A stretch of 25,052 nt of DNA from Hyphomicrobium_A sp035517115 (GTDB lineage Bacteria > Pseudomonadota > Alphaproteobacteria > Rhizobiales > Hyphomicrobiaceae), in contig DATIZL010000183.1 in NCBI GenBank assembly GCA_035517115.1, positions 1 to 25,052 of the forward strand, written 5' to 3'. The number at the start of each line of letters is the position of its first letter. The first letter of the stretch is position 1. Below are positions 1-7,036 of the stretch, in pieces. The notes under the pieces are model-generated. The model searched no databases. It saw only the letters and a program-made list of their open reading frames with translations, and was not told the origin of the DNA. The position numbers and the translations under genes are program-made.

Positions 1-113
1 AGCACAGCGTGGTGTACAAGCTTTGATCGGACGGGCCAGACGCTTCGGCTGTCACGGTCGCGCCCAAATGATCATCACTGCATTGCCCGCGGAACAGGCC
101 AGCAGGTTCAGTC

Positions 114-482
114 GTGTCGGCTCAACGGAAAGTAGTTGCGCTCGTAGAGGATGACCCGAGTCTGCTCATGGGGCTCGGGCGTCTATTGAGCACACAGGGC
201 TTCGAGACCGAACGGTTTAAGTCTGCCGAAGCGTTTCTCGACGGCGCTGGCGCGAGCAAAGCGGCCTGTCTTGTTTTGGATATTCATTTGGATGGCATGT
301 CCGGCATTGAGCTCCGGCGCCGACTAACGGCTACCGGTTCTAAGATACCAGTCATCTTCATGACCGCTTTTGATGATGAGGTCACTCAGCAAGAGGCGGT
401 AGAAGCGGGGTGCATCGCTTATTTGCGTAAGCCGTTCTTGGCACGCTTGCTGATGGCTGCGCTCGCTATTGCGATTCCCTAA
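114..482 (+). CDS. Stand-alone response regulator receiver (FixJ-like)
   Basis: This 122-residue protein is a single CheY-like receiver domain. Visible receiver landmarks are the acidic pair E12-D13-D14, the phospho-acceptor D56 in LVLDIHLDGMSG, T84 in FMTAF and K106 in RKPF. The sequence is closest in style to the receiver of FixJ/NarL-type regulators, but no DNA-binding output domain follows: the reading frame stops 16 residues after K106 with a hydrophobic tail. It starts at GTG 114; the frame is closed upstream by a TGA at 69-71, so no longer version is possible. No histidine kinase is visible nearby. It may be a phosphate sink, a CheY-like partner of a hybrid kinase encoded to the left, or a truncated FixJ-type protein. 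Base composition looks less GC-rich than the genes after 900. Confidence 0.8.
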   Translation: MSAQRKVVALVEDDPSLLMGLGRLLSTQGFETERFKSAEAFLDGAGASKAACLVLDIHLDGMSGIELRRRLTATGSKIPVIFMTAFDDEVTQQEAVEAGCIAYLRKPFLARLLMAALAIAIP

Positions 483-671
483 CAACGTGCTCAGCTACCG
501 ATGAGAGCGCGGGACCAAAGTCCGGCCCTCGACTCTCGTGCGAGCGTGTCCCTAAAACATCGACACCTCGCGTCGGAAGTTGCGCCGTCGTTCGTTCGTT
601 AAGGCAAGCTGACAGCCCACCGTCGCAGCCAGCAGCTCTTCGCGACATGGGTGCTTGCAACGACCACAGAT

Positions 672-700
672 GACTGCTACGAAGAGCTACCGTAGCAGTC
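672..700. repeat. Perfect 10-bp inverted repeat (hairpin)
   Basis: GACTGCTACG (672-681) and CGTAGCAGTC (691-700) are exact reverse complements around a 9-base loop. No T-run follows, so it is not a standard intrinsic terminator. The loop bases together with 680-681 (CGAAGAGCT, 680-688) are also complementary to AGCTCTTCG at 634-642, so an alternative pairing or a pseudoknot is possible. Confidence 0.5.
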
Positions 701-747
701 CGAAAATCTCCTGCATAATCAATGTGCTGACGTGCGTGTTTGAGGCT

Positions 748-763
748 CCCCTCGGCTCCACCA
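748..763 (+). other. tRNA/tmRNA 3'-end-like sequence, possible attachment site
   Basis: CCCCTCGGCTCCACCA has the exact layout of the last 16 bases of a tRNA or tmRNA gene: five T-stem bases, seven acceptor bases (CGGCTCC), a discriminator A and CCA. Upstream there is no TTC-type T-loop, D-arm, anticodon arm or matching 5' acceptor strand (GGAGCCG), so no intact RNA gene is present. Such isolated 3' ends are typical of the distal attachment repeat of an integrated element. The partner gene and an integrase would lie outside the window. Confidence 0.4.
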
Positions 764-943
764 ATTAAATCAATACGTTAGCCCGCTCTTCCCCCACCCT
801 CAAAGGCCGCCCTTCGCAGCGAGCGTAGCCCGCCCGCGGCGGCGCACGTATCTACGCCGTCGCGCCGCTGTTCCCCAGGGAACAGCGCGCCGGCCGAATT
901 GAGGTCATGGCATCGAGGTTGGACGGTGAGGGACGAGCCCACT

Positions 944-1915
944 ATGAATTGCCAGACGAAAACGCGGGATTTCACCCGCAGCGATACGCACACGCCGGAG
1001 CAGAGGGCGGCAACCGCCGCGCGCCGCGACGTCGAGTTCTTGAGCGCTAAGGTCACCTGCCGCGCTTGGCTCTATGCCCCGGCTGCGCAAACCGGACCGG
1101 CCACCCCTTGCATCGTCATGGGCCACGGGCTCGGCGGCACGCGCGAGGGCTCCCTTCACCCCTACGCCGAGCGCTTCGCGCAAGCCGGGTTCTACGTGCT
1201 GGTGTTCGACTACCGCCATCTCGGTGCGAGCGACGGCGACCCGCGCCAGCTCATCTCCATTGCGCGGCAGCTCGACGATTGGGCGGCGGCAATCGCCTAT
1301 GCGCGCACCCTGCCGGGCGTCGACCCCGGCCGCATCGCGCTTTGGGGCACGTCGCTCTCGGGCGGGCATGTCTTGACGGCGGCGGCGCGCGACGGAAGGA
1401 TCGCTGCGATCTCCGCCCAGTGTCCCATGTTCGATGGCGCCGCGAGCGTGCGCATGTTTACGCAGGACGTCGGCACGAGCGCCGGTGTTCGCCTGATTGG
1501 TGCCGCCCTGATTGACGTGGCGCGCGCAGCGCTCGGCGGAAAACCCTACTGCGTTCCCTTGGCCGCTCCCCCGGGCCAGCTCGCCGCCATGGCGAGCCAT
1601 GACGCTTACGCCGGCTGCATGGCCATCATGCCGCCAGATTGGCGCAACGAGATTGCCGCGCGCTTCTTTCTCGAAATGCCCTTCTACCGGCCGCTGCGCT
1701 ACGCCCCCGAAGTGAAGTGCCCGGCGCTCATCATCGCATGCCTGAAGGACAGCGTCGCCTCCGCGCACGCCGCCGCCAAGGTTGCAGCGCGCATGGGGGG
1801 CCGCGCGCGGCTCATCCAACTGCCCATCGGCCATTTCGAGGTCTACGTCGGTGACGGGTTCGAGACCGCGTGCCGCGAGCAGGTGGCCTTCTTCAAGCGG
1901 ACCCTGGGTCCCTAG
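944..1915 (+). CDS. Alpha/beta hydrolase (dienelactone hydrolase-like)
   Basis: This 323-residue protein is a serine hydrolase of the alpha/beta fold, in the group often annotated as dienelactone hydrolase-like or CocE-like. From the chosen start, HGLGG near residue 61 fits the oxyanion region, GTSLSGG at 135-141 carries the nucleophile S137, D269 (in CLKDS) fits the acid and H297 (IGHFE) the catalytic base. It has no signal peptide, so it is probably cytoplasmic. The substrate cannot be read from sequence. The frame extends upstream to a TTG at 899, but ATG 944 is preceded by a GAGGGA ribosome binding site about ten bases away and gives the usual family N-terminus (RRDVEF...). It appears monocistronic, 283 bases before formate dehydrogenase. 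Confidence 0.85.
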   Translation: MNCQTKTRDFTRSDTHTPEQRAATAARRDVEFLSAKVTCRAWLYAPAAQTGPATPCIVMGHGLGGTREGSLHPYAERFAQAGFYVLVFDYRHLGASDGDPRQLISIARQLDDWAAAIAYARTLPGVDPGRIALWGTSLSGGHVLTAAARDGRIAAISAQCPMFDGAASVRMFTQDVGTSAGVRLIGAALIDVARAALGGKPYCVPLAAPPGQLAAMASHDAYAGCMAIMPPDWRNEIAARFFLEMPFYRPLRYAPEVKCPALIIACLKDSVASAHAAAKVAARMGGRARLIQLPIGHFEVYVGDGFETACREQVAFFKRTLGP

Positions 1916-2198
1916 CCGCTACGATTTTTCCGGCAATCGGCTTAATTCCCGAACATTGATCAAGCCATGGTGATCGAGACGGCCGATACCCTTGTTCGCG
2001 AAACCAATTTGACTACCTCTTAGTTCAAGGCAGAGCTTGCGTCCGCCGAGGCGGAAGACGCTCGAAGCCGCCCGGCAACAGGAAACGCCAGAACGCTTTG
2101 CCTCTCCGCAAGGGTTGCGGCGAGCACATGTTCGTGCGCCTCTCCGAGCCGCGCCAATGCCGGCGTTTCCTCCGACCCTCGAGCCTGGAGGAGAACCC

Positions 2199-3404
2199 AT
2201 GGCCAAAGTTCTTTGCGTTCTGTACGACGATCCCGTCGACGGCTATCCGAAGACGTACGCCCGCGACGATATCCCGAAACTCGATCACTATCCCGGTGGC
2301 CAGACGCTCCCGACCCCTAAGGCAATCGACTTCAAGCCGGGACAGCTCTTGGGCAGCGTGTCGGGCGAGCTCGGCTTGCGCAAGTTCCTCGAGAGCCAGG
2401 GCCACACGCTCGTTGTCACCTCGGACAAGGATGGCCCCAACTCGGTGTTCGAGCGTGAGCTGCCCGACGCGGAGATCGTGATCTCGCAGCCGTTCTGGCC
2501 CGCCTACATGACGGCTGAGCGCTTCAAGAAGGCGAAGAAGCTCAAGCTGATCATCACTGCCGGCATCGGCTCCGACCACACCGACCTGCAAGCCGCCATG
2601 GAGCACGGCGTCACCGTCGCCGAGGTGACCTACTGCAACTCCATCAGCGTGTCCGAGCACATCGTCATGATGATCCTGGCGCTCGTGCGCAACTACATCC
2701 CGTCCTACGGCTGGGTGGTGCGCGGCGGCTGGAACATCGCCGATTGCGTCGAGCGCTCCTACGATCTCGAAGGCATGAACGTCGGCACCGTGGCCGCGGG
2801 CCGCATCGGGCTTGCCGCACTCCGGCGATTGAAGCCGTTCGATGTGAAGCTCCACTACTACGATAAGCACCGGCTCCCGAAGGAGGTGGAGCAGGAGCTT
2901 GGCCTCACCTTCCATCCGAATGTCGAGTCGCTCGTCAAGGTCTGCGATGTGGTGACGATCAATACGCCCCTGCATCCGGAGACCGAGCATCTCTTCGACG
3001 ACAAGCTCATCGCCAAGATGAAGCGCGGCTCCTACATCGTGAACACCGCGCGCGGCAAGATCGTCGATCGCGATGCCGTCGTGCGTGCACTGGAAAGCGG
3101 GCAGCTCGCCGGCTATGCCGGCGATGTGTGGTTCCCGCAACCCGCGCCGCAGGACCACCCGTGGCGGACCATGCCCCATCACGGCATGACGCCGCACATC
3201 TCGGGCTCCTCACTGTCGGCGCAGGCGCGCTATGCGGCCGGCACGCGCGAGATCCTCGAATCCTACTTCGCGGGCAAGCCCATCCGCACCGAGTACCTGA
3301 TCGTGGACAAGGGCAAGCTCGCCGGAGCAGGCGCACACTCCTACACCGCCGGCGACGCGACCAAGGGCGCGGAGGAGGCGGCGCGCTTCAAGAAGCGCGT
3401 CTGA
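2199..3404 (+). CDS. fdh: NAD-dependent formate dehydrogenase
   Basis: This is a 401-residue, metal-free formate dehydrogenase of the D-2-hydroxyacid dehydrogenase superfamily (formate + NAD+ to CO2 + NADH), very close over its whole length to the well-known Pseudomonas sp. 101 enzyme as I recall it. The known active-site residues are present at the same places plus one for the initiator Met: N147, R285, Q314 and H333. The NAD loop GTVAAGRIG is at 196-204 and D222 fits NAD rather than NADP preference. ATG 2199 is chosen over an upstream in-frame start because GGAGGAG sits at 2187-2193 and the protein then begins MAKVLCVLYDD like its relatives. It stands alone and ends at a strong hairpin. It would supply NADH from formate during growth on C1 compounds or remove formate. 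Confidence 0.96.
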   Translation: MAKVLCVLYDDPVDGYPKTYARDDIPKLDHYPGGQTLPTPKAIDFKPGQLLGSVSGELGLRKFLESQGHTLVVTSDKDGPNSVFERELPDAEIVISQPFWPAYMTAERFKKAKKLKLIITAGIGSDHTDLQAAMEHGVTVAEVTYCNSISVSEHIVMMILALVRNYIPSYGWVVRGGWNIADCVERSYDLEGMNVGTVAAGRIGLAALRRLKPFDVKLHYYDKHRLPKEVEQELGLTFHPNVESLVKVCDVVTINTPLHPETEHLFDDKLIAKMKRGSYIVNTARGKIVDRDAVVRALESGQLAGYAGDVWFPQPAPQDHPWRTMPHHGMTPHISGSSLSAQARYAAGTREILESYFAGKPIRTEYLIVDKGKLAGAGAHSYTAGDATKGAEEAARFKKRV

Positions 3405-3410
3405 ACTCCT

Positions 3411-3436
3411 CCCTCTCCCCGCTTGCGGGGAGAGGG
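3411..3436. terminator. Bidirectional hairpin between fdh and GMC oxidoreductase
   Basis: CCCTCTCCCCGC (3411-3422) and GCGGGGAGAGGG (3425-3436) are exact reverse complements, so the RNA can fold into an 11-bp, very GC-rich stem with a tiny loop. It lies between two convergent stop codons (3404 and 3440) and could end both transcripts. There is no T-run. Short palindromes of this composition are often dispersed repeats in alphaproteobacteria. Confidence 0.6.
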
Positions 3437-3439
3437 GAA

Positions 3440-5134
3440 TCAAGCTGCGGCGATGGCGCCGAGGTCTGTCGGGGTCACCTGGACACCTGCCGCCGGCGCA
3501 TCGTCGAACGCCAAGCGGTAGTCCTGCGCCAAGTGCAGCATCGCGCGCTCGGCGAGCGCGGTGATGGTCAGCAGCGGATTGACGCCGAGCGAGCGCGGCA
3601 TCACTGCGCCGTCGACGGCGTAAAGTCCCTCGTGCACCGCGGTCGAGCCGCGTCCCGGCGCGGCGTCGAACACCTGGCCTTTATGGTTCACCACGCCGTC
3701 CGCGCGCTCGCGCCCCATGCCGGCGCCGCCCAAGGGATGTGCCGTTGCCGGCTGGTGCCCCATGACGGTCCCGGCGAGCGGGTTCTTCACGTACGAGCCG
3801 CCCGCCTGCTGCACGATCGCGTTGAGGACGGCATCGAGGCGCGCATAGACCGGCTCGTCCTTGGCGCCGGGCCACACGAGCGTGAGCCGGTCCTCGTCGA
3901 GCACGAAGCGGCCCGCGGCGCTGTCGTGCGACACGGCGAAGAACGTCTGCAGGCGCGAGAAGGGGCCCTTGTAGACGCCGCTGATGAGGCTCTGCAGCGC
4001 ACCGAGCAAGCGCCCGTTGGGGATGAAAAGGACGGGAAGCACCGGCGCCAGGGCGGAGGGCAGCACGCCTTCCTGCACGCGCAGCTCTTGAGAGAGGTCG
4101 CGCTCGTCGTCGAACTCGATCTGGCCGGAGACGGCGGCGCCGATCTCGACGCCCTCGAGCTTCGGCGGGTAGCCGATGCCGACGGCGTCGACGGGATTCG
4201 TCGCGCCGTAGCCGAAGGCGATGATGTCGCCGTTGGCGGTGAAGCGCTGACCCAGGCGGTCGGAGAGCGCAAGCCCTAGCTCGCGGGAGCGCAGCAGGAT
4301 CTCGTTGGTGCCGAGCGTGCCCGCCCCGAGCACAACCATGGGCGCCCGCAGCGTTATCTCCGCCGGCGCCGAGCCGTTCGCATCCATGCGGCGCACGTGT
4401 ACCGTCCACGATCCATCCGGCGCCTTGGCGATGTGGCGCACGGAGGCGTGCGTGAAGAGCTCGGCGCCATGCCGCGCAGCATCCGCGAGGTAGGTGAGCG
4501 CCACCGACGTCTTGGCGCCGACGTTGCATCCCCCGCAGCAGTCGCCGCAGCGCGTGCAGGCCGGCTGCGCGACGCCGGCGCGGTTGACCATCGCCTCGAA
4601 GCTCACGGTGATGGGTGGCGCGATCGGCGCCGGTGCGATCCCCTTCCCCGCGGCGGCCAGCGACTTGAACTTGGTGTGCGCGGCGGCCCTCGGATCGCTC
4701 TGCGGCTCGAGCCAGCGCTGCGCGCGCCGGAATCCCTCGTCGAGCAAGCCGTCCTGCGCGATCTGCCCGGGCCACACCTCGTCGGCGAACACGCGGCCGT
4801 CCGGCCGCAGCGCGACGCCGGCGTTGACGAGCGAGCCGCCGCCCAAACCGCAACCGACGAGCACGTGCATGTCCTCTCCGAGGCGCACGTCATAGAGCGC
4901 GCTCGAGGGGCCGGTCTGCATGCGCTTGCCGCTCACCTGCAGCTCGTTCTTCAGGTCGGAGAAGCGGCTTGGGAATCCGCCGGTCAGCACCTCGCGCCCG
5001 CGCTCGAGCACGGCGACGCGCTTGCCCGCGCGCGCAAGCCGCGAGGCGGCGACGCCGCCGCCGTAGCCGGAGCCGACGACGATCACGTCGTAGCTCTCCT
5101 TCACGCGGTCGAGCGAGCGGGAAAGGCCGGTCAT
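3440..5134 (-). CDS. GMC-family FAD oxidoreductase, ChoD/cholesterol-oxidase-like
   Basis: This 564-residue flavoprotein begins with a Rossmann FAD site (YDVIVVGSGYGGG, residues 15-27, with the downstream acidic residue in VLERG). It ends with the GMC-type active-site region: H and N lie in TAHPLGGAGMG and SLGVNPLLTITALAERA. It should oxidise an alcohol or sterol-like substrate, but the substrate is not readable. A cysteine cluster CTRCGDCCGGCNVGAK starts at C193 (C193, C196, C199, C200, C203); similar clusters occur in ChoD-type members. Start ATG 5134 is preferred over an upstream GTG-region start at 5161 because GAGGAGA lies just upstream. No signal peptide or twin-arginine motif is seen. 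It faces fdh tail to tail and has ribF behind it on the same strand after 85 bases. Confidence 0.88.
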   Translation of the reverse strand: MTGLSRSLDRVKESYDVIVVGSGYGGGVAASRLARAGKRVAVLERGREVLTGGFPSRFSDLKNELQVSGKRMQTGPSSALYDVRLGEDMHVLVGCGLGGGSLVNAGVALRPDGRVFADEVWPGQIAQDGLLDEGFRRAQRWLEPQSDPRAAAHTKFKSLAAAGKGIAPAPIAPPITVSFEAMVNRAGVAQPACTRCGDCCGGCNVGAKTSVALTYLADAARHGAELFTHASVRHIAKAPDGSWTVHVRRMDANGSAPAEITLRAPMVVLGAGTLGTNEILLRSRELGLALSDRLGQRFTANGDIIAFGYGATNPVDAVGIGYPPKLEGVEIGAAVSGQIEFDDERDLSQELRVQEGVLPSALAPVLPVLFIPNGRLLGALQSLISGVYKGPFSRLQTFFAVSHDSAAGRFVLDEDRLTLVWPGAKDEPVYARLDAVLNAIVQQAGGSYVKNPLAGTVMGHQPATAHPLGGAGMGRERADGVVNHKGQVFDAAPGRGSTAVHEGLYAVDGAVMPRSLGVNPLLTITALAERAMLHLAQDYRLAFDDAPAAGVQVTPTDLGAIAAA

Positions 5135-5219
5135 GTGTCTCCTCGCATCAATCCGGCGCAAAGGTGCGTCGGCGCGGCGCGGCCGTCAAATGGGCTCGCA
5201 CATGGTGCTCATATGGCGC

Positions 5220-6164
5220 TCAATTGCCCGGCGTCGCGGGCGCGGAGGCAAGGATCTCCGCCGCTTTCGCGCAATCTGCCTGCATCTGTGCGATGAGCTC
5301 CTCGCTCGACGCAAACTTGCGGTCCTCGCGCACGAAATCGATGAACTCGACCTCGATATCGCGGCCGTAGAGATCTCCCTCGAAGCCGAACAGGAACACC
5401 TCGAGCACGGGCATCCCGTTGTCATAGGTGGGCCGCGTGCCGAGGTAGGCGGCGCCGTCGTATCGCTTTCCGGCGACGAAAACGCGCACGGCGTAGATGC
5501 CGTGGCCGAGCGCGGTGCCGCGCGCAAGGGGCACGTTGGCGGTGGGGAAGCCGAGGCCCGCTCCGCGTTTGGCTCCGCCGATCACCTTGCCGCCTGCGCG
5601 CCACCACCTCCCCAGCATCGCCGCGGCGCCCTTCACGTCGCCCTGCGCGAGGCGCAGGCGTATGGCGCTGGAGGAGAACACCTCGCCCTCCTCGGCGACG
5701 GGCGCGATGACGGTCAGGCCGAAGCCCAAACGCTGTGCGGCCTCGCGCATGATCTCGGGCGTGCCGCTGCGGCCCTTGCCGAAAAAGAAATCGTGCCCGA
5801 TCACCACATGGCGGGCATGCAGACCCGCAACCAGCACGCGCTCGATGAAGTCATTGGCCGGGAGGCTGGCGAGCTCGCGATTGAACGGGAGCACGACCGC
5901 GAGGTCCAAGCCGAGCTCTTCGAAGAGCTCGAGCTTCTGCGCCATCGGAGTGAGGTGGAAATGCGGCTCCTCAGGGTGGAAGAACTCGCGCGGATGCGGC
6001 TCGAAGATGAGCACGCCCGCAGGCGCGCCGCGCGCACGCGCCTCCTTCAAGGCAGCCGCGATCAGCGCCTGGTGGCCGCGATGGATGCCGTCGAAGTTGC
6101 CGATGGCGAGCACAGCACCGCGCGCCGCCGGTGGCACATTCCCGTAGCCCTCTACGATCTGCAT
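5220..6164 (-). CDS. ribF: Bifunctional riboflavin kinase / FAD synthetase RibF
   Basis: This 314-residue enzyme phosphorylates riboflavin to FMN and adenylylates FMN to FAD. The N-terminal nucleotidyltransferase shows GNFDGIHRGH at 22-31 (the HxGH motif is H28 to H31) and the later SSSAIR motif near 164-169. The C-terminal flavokinase domain shows GLGFPTAN at 203-210 and a conserved acidic stretch in GMPVLEVFLFGFEGDLYG. Length and domain order are normal for bacterial RibF. ATG 6164 is chosen because AGGAG precedes it by a few bases and relatives begin close to MQIVEGY; an in-frame start at 6200 would add 12 unconserved residues. It is divergent from the small membrane protein gene at 6233 and may be cotranscribed with the flavoprotein gene after it, which would fit their shared use of FAD. 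Confidence 0.96.
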   Translation of the reverse strand: MQIVEGYGNVPPAARGAVLAIGNFDGIHRGHQALIAAALKEARARGAPAGVLIFEPHPREFFHPEEPHFHLTPMAQKLELFEELGLDLAVVLPFNRELASLPANDFIERVLVAGLHARHVVIGHDFFFGKGRSGTPEIMREAAQRLGFGLTVIAPVAEEGEVFSSSAIRLRLAQGDVKGAAAMLGRWWRAGGKVIGGAKRGAGLGFPTANVPLARGTALGHGIYAVRVFVAGKRYDGAAYLGTRPTYDNGMPVLEVFLFGFEGDLYGRDIEVEFIDFVREDRKFASSEELIAQMQADCAKAAEILASAPATPGN

Positions 6165-6232
6165 CAGGCTCCTGGCCCCTCCAGCGTGGCCCGCGTCCAA
6201 ATTCCGCCGCCGACTATGAGTATTTCGCAGTT

Positions 6233-6376
6233 ATGAAGGATTGGATCCCCCAGATCGTGATCGGCATCATTGTAACGGTCGTCGGCACGGTCATCGCCAA
6301 CGAGATCGCCGGCGGTCACACGCGCCATGCGTTCCCCGGCTCGCACTTCTCGGTCTTGACCAGGCACGGACGCTAA
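6233..6376 (+). CDS. Small single-pass membrane protein (47 aa)
   Basis: The short frame starting at ATG 6233 encodes 47 residues: a short polar head (MKDW), one strong membrane segment of about 18 hydrophobic residues (IPQIVIGIIVTVVGTVIA, residues 5-22), then a basic, glycine- and histidine-containing tail. I do not recognise a family. It fits exactly between ribF (start 6164) and the MaoC gene (stop 6380), ending three bases before the latter's stop. The frame can be read back to 6131, but those extra codons lie inside ribF and are not hydrophobic. No clear ribosome binding site is visible, which lowers confidence. The topology is inferred from hydrophobicity only. Confidence 0.5.
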   Translation: MKDWIPQIVIGIIVTVVGTVIANEIAGGHTRHAFPGSHFSVLTRHGR

Positions 6377-6379
6377 CAT

Positions 6380-6814
6380 TCACGCCGGGCGCGCCGGCAC
6401 CATCAGCACCGCCTCGCCCTGCACCACCGGCTTGCCGTTGACGCTGCAAACACACTCGAAGCGGGCGCGCTTCTTCTCCGGTATCAGCTCGACGACCTTG
6501 ACCGTGGTGATGACCGTCTCGCCGATCTTGACCGGCGCCTTGAAGCTCAAGGTCTGTGAGATGTAGATGGCGCCGGGCCCCGGCAGCTTCATGCCGAACA
6601 CGGCCGAGATGTAGGCTGCCGACAGCATGCCGTGCGCGATGCGCTCCTTGAAGATGGTGCCAGCCGCGTACTGGGCGTCCAGATGCACGGGGTTCTTGTC
6701 GCCCGAGATCTCGGCAAAGGCGGCAATATCCGCCTCGGTCACGGTCTTGGACAGGCTCGCCTCCTGGCCGACACTAAGATCTTCGAAGAAAACACCCTTT
6801 GCCGCCGTTGCCAT
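6380..6814 (-). CDS. MaoC-like (R)-specific enoyl-CoA hydratase
   Basis: This 144-residue protein is a hot-dog-fold MaoC/PhaJ-type hydratase. The hydratase signature is clear: ISGDKNPVHLD with D39, N41 and H44, the pair (Asp/His) that activates water across a 2-enoyl-CoA double bond, followed by the GMLSAAYISAVFG helix. The family makes (R)-3-hydroxyacyl-CoA, which can feed polyhydroxyalkanoate synthesis or related acyl-CoA pathways; the chain length accepted is not evident. Length is normal for PhaJ. The start at 6814 has a purine-rich GGAAGG just upstream. It is divergent from trcR across 222 bases and convergent with the small membrane protein gene. Confidence 0.9.
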   Translation of the reverse strand: MATAAKGVFFEDLSVGQEASLSKTVTEADIAAFAEISGDKNPVHLDAQYAAGTIFKERIAHGMLSAAYISAVFGMKLPGPGAIYISQTLSFKAPVKIGETVITTVKVVELIPEKKRARFECVCSVNGKPVVQGEAVLMVPARPA

Positions 6815-7036
6815 GCCTTCCGCTCCCTGCTTCGCCGGGTCTTACGCCCGGAGGGGCCGGACACTATCTGCGGCAACTGCGACCGGCAACCCGAGGGGCC
6901 GAGAAGCATTGTTAGCCTAACGCCCTATCGCTTGTTGCGCGCCGCCGGGCCTACAAGCTATAAGGCGCCATTCCCACCTACATGGAAGAGCTTGGCCCTG
7001 CAGACGAGCCCGCAGGAGCCGGAGATTAGAGCCGTC

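Larger units (their letters stand above)
483..943. other. Gene-free stretch with hairpin and att-like sequence
   Basis: No convincing coding sequence is seen in these 461 bases. They hold a perfect inverted repeat (672-700), a second stretch able to pair with its loop (634-642), and a sequence like the 3' end of a tRNA or tmRNA gene (748-763). From about 780 onward the composition changes to the GC-rich style of the rest of the window. The last part (from about 925) carries the leader and ribosome binding site of the hydrolase gene. Confidence 0.5.

Noticed and set aside
1..113. Possible tail of a gene entering from the left
   Set aside because: Three plus-strand frames give no recognisable protein end.
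664..763. Intact tRNA or one- or two-piece tmRNA gene ending in CCA at 763
   Set aside because: No TTC-type T-loop, no matching 5' acceptor strand before or within about 100 bases after the CCA, and no tag-peptide frame. Only the last 16 bases fit.
905..1834. 309-codon open frame on - opposite the alpha/beta hydrolase
   Set aside because: It is a mirror of the GC-rich hydrolase gene, has no recognisable family pattern, and the + strand protein keeps a full catalytic triad.
2025..3197. 390-codon open frame on - opposite formate dehydrogenase
   Set aside because: Antisense shadow of a strongly conserved enzyme; rich in His, Arg and Asp as expected from reversed codons.
6848..6903. Two similar CCCG(G)AGGGGCCG stretches and a GTTAGCCTAAC palindrome (6911-6921) between the MaoC gene and trcR
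   Set aside because: Short and GC-rich, with no regular spacing; expected by chance at this composition.
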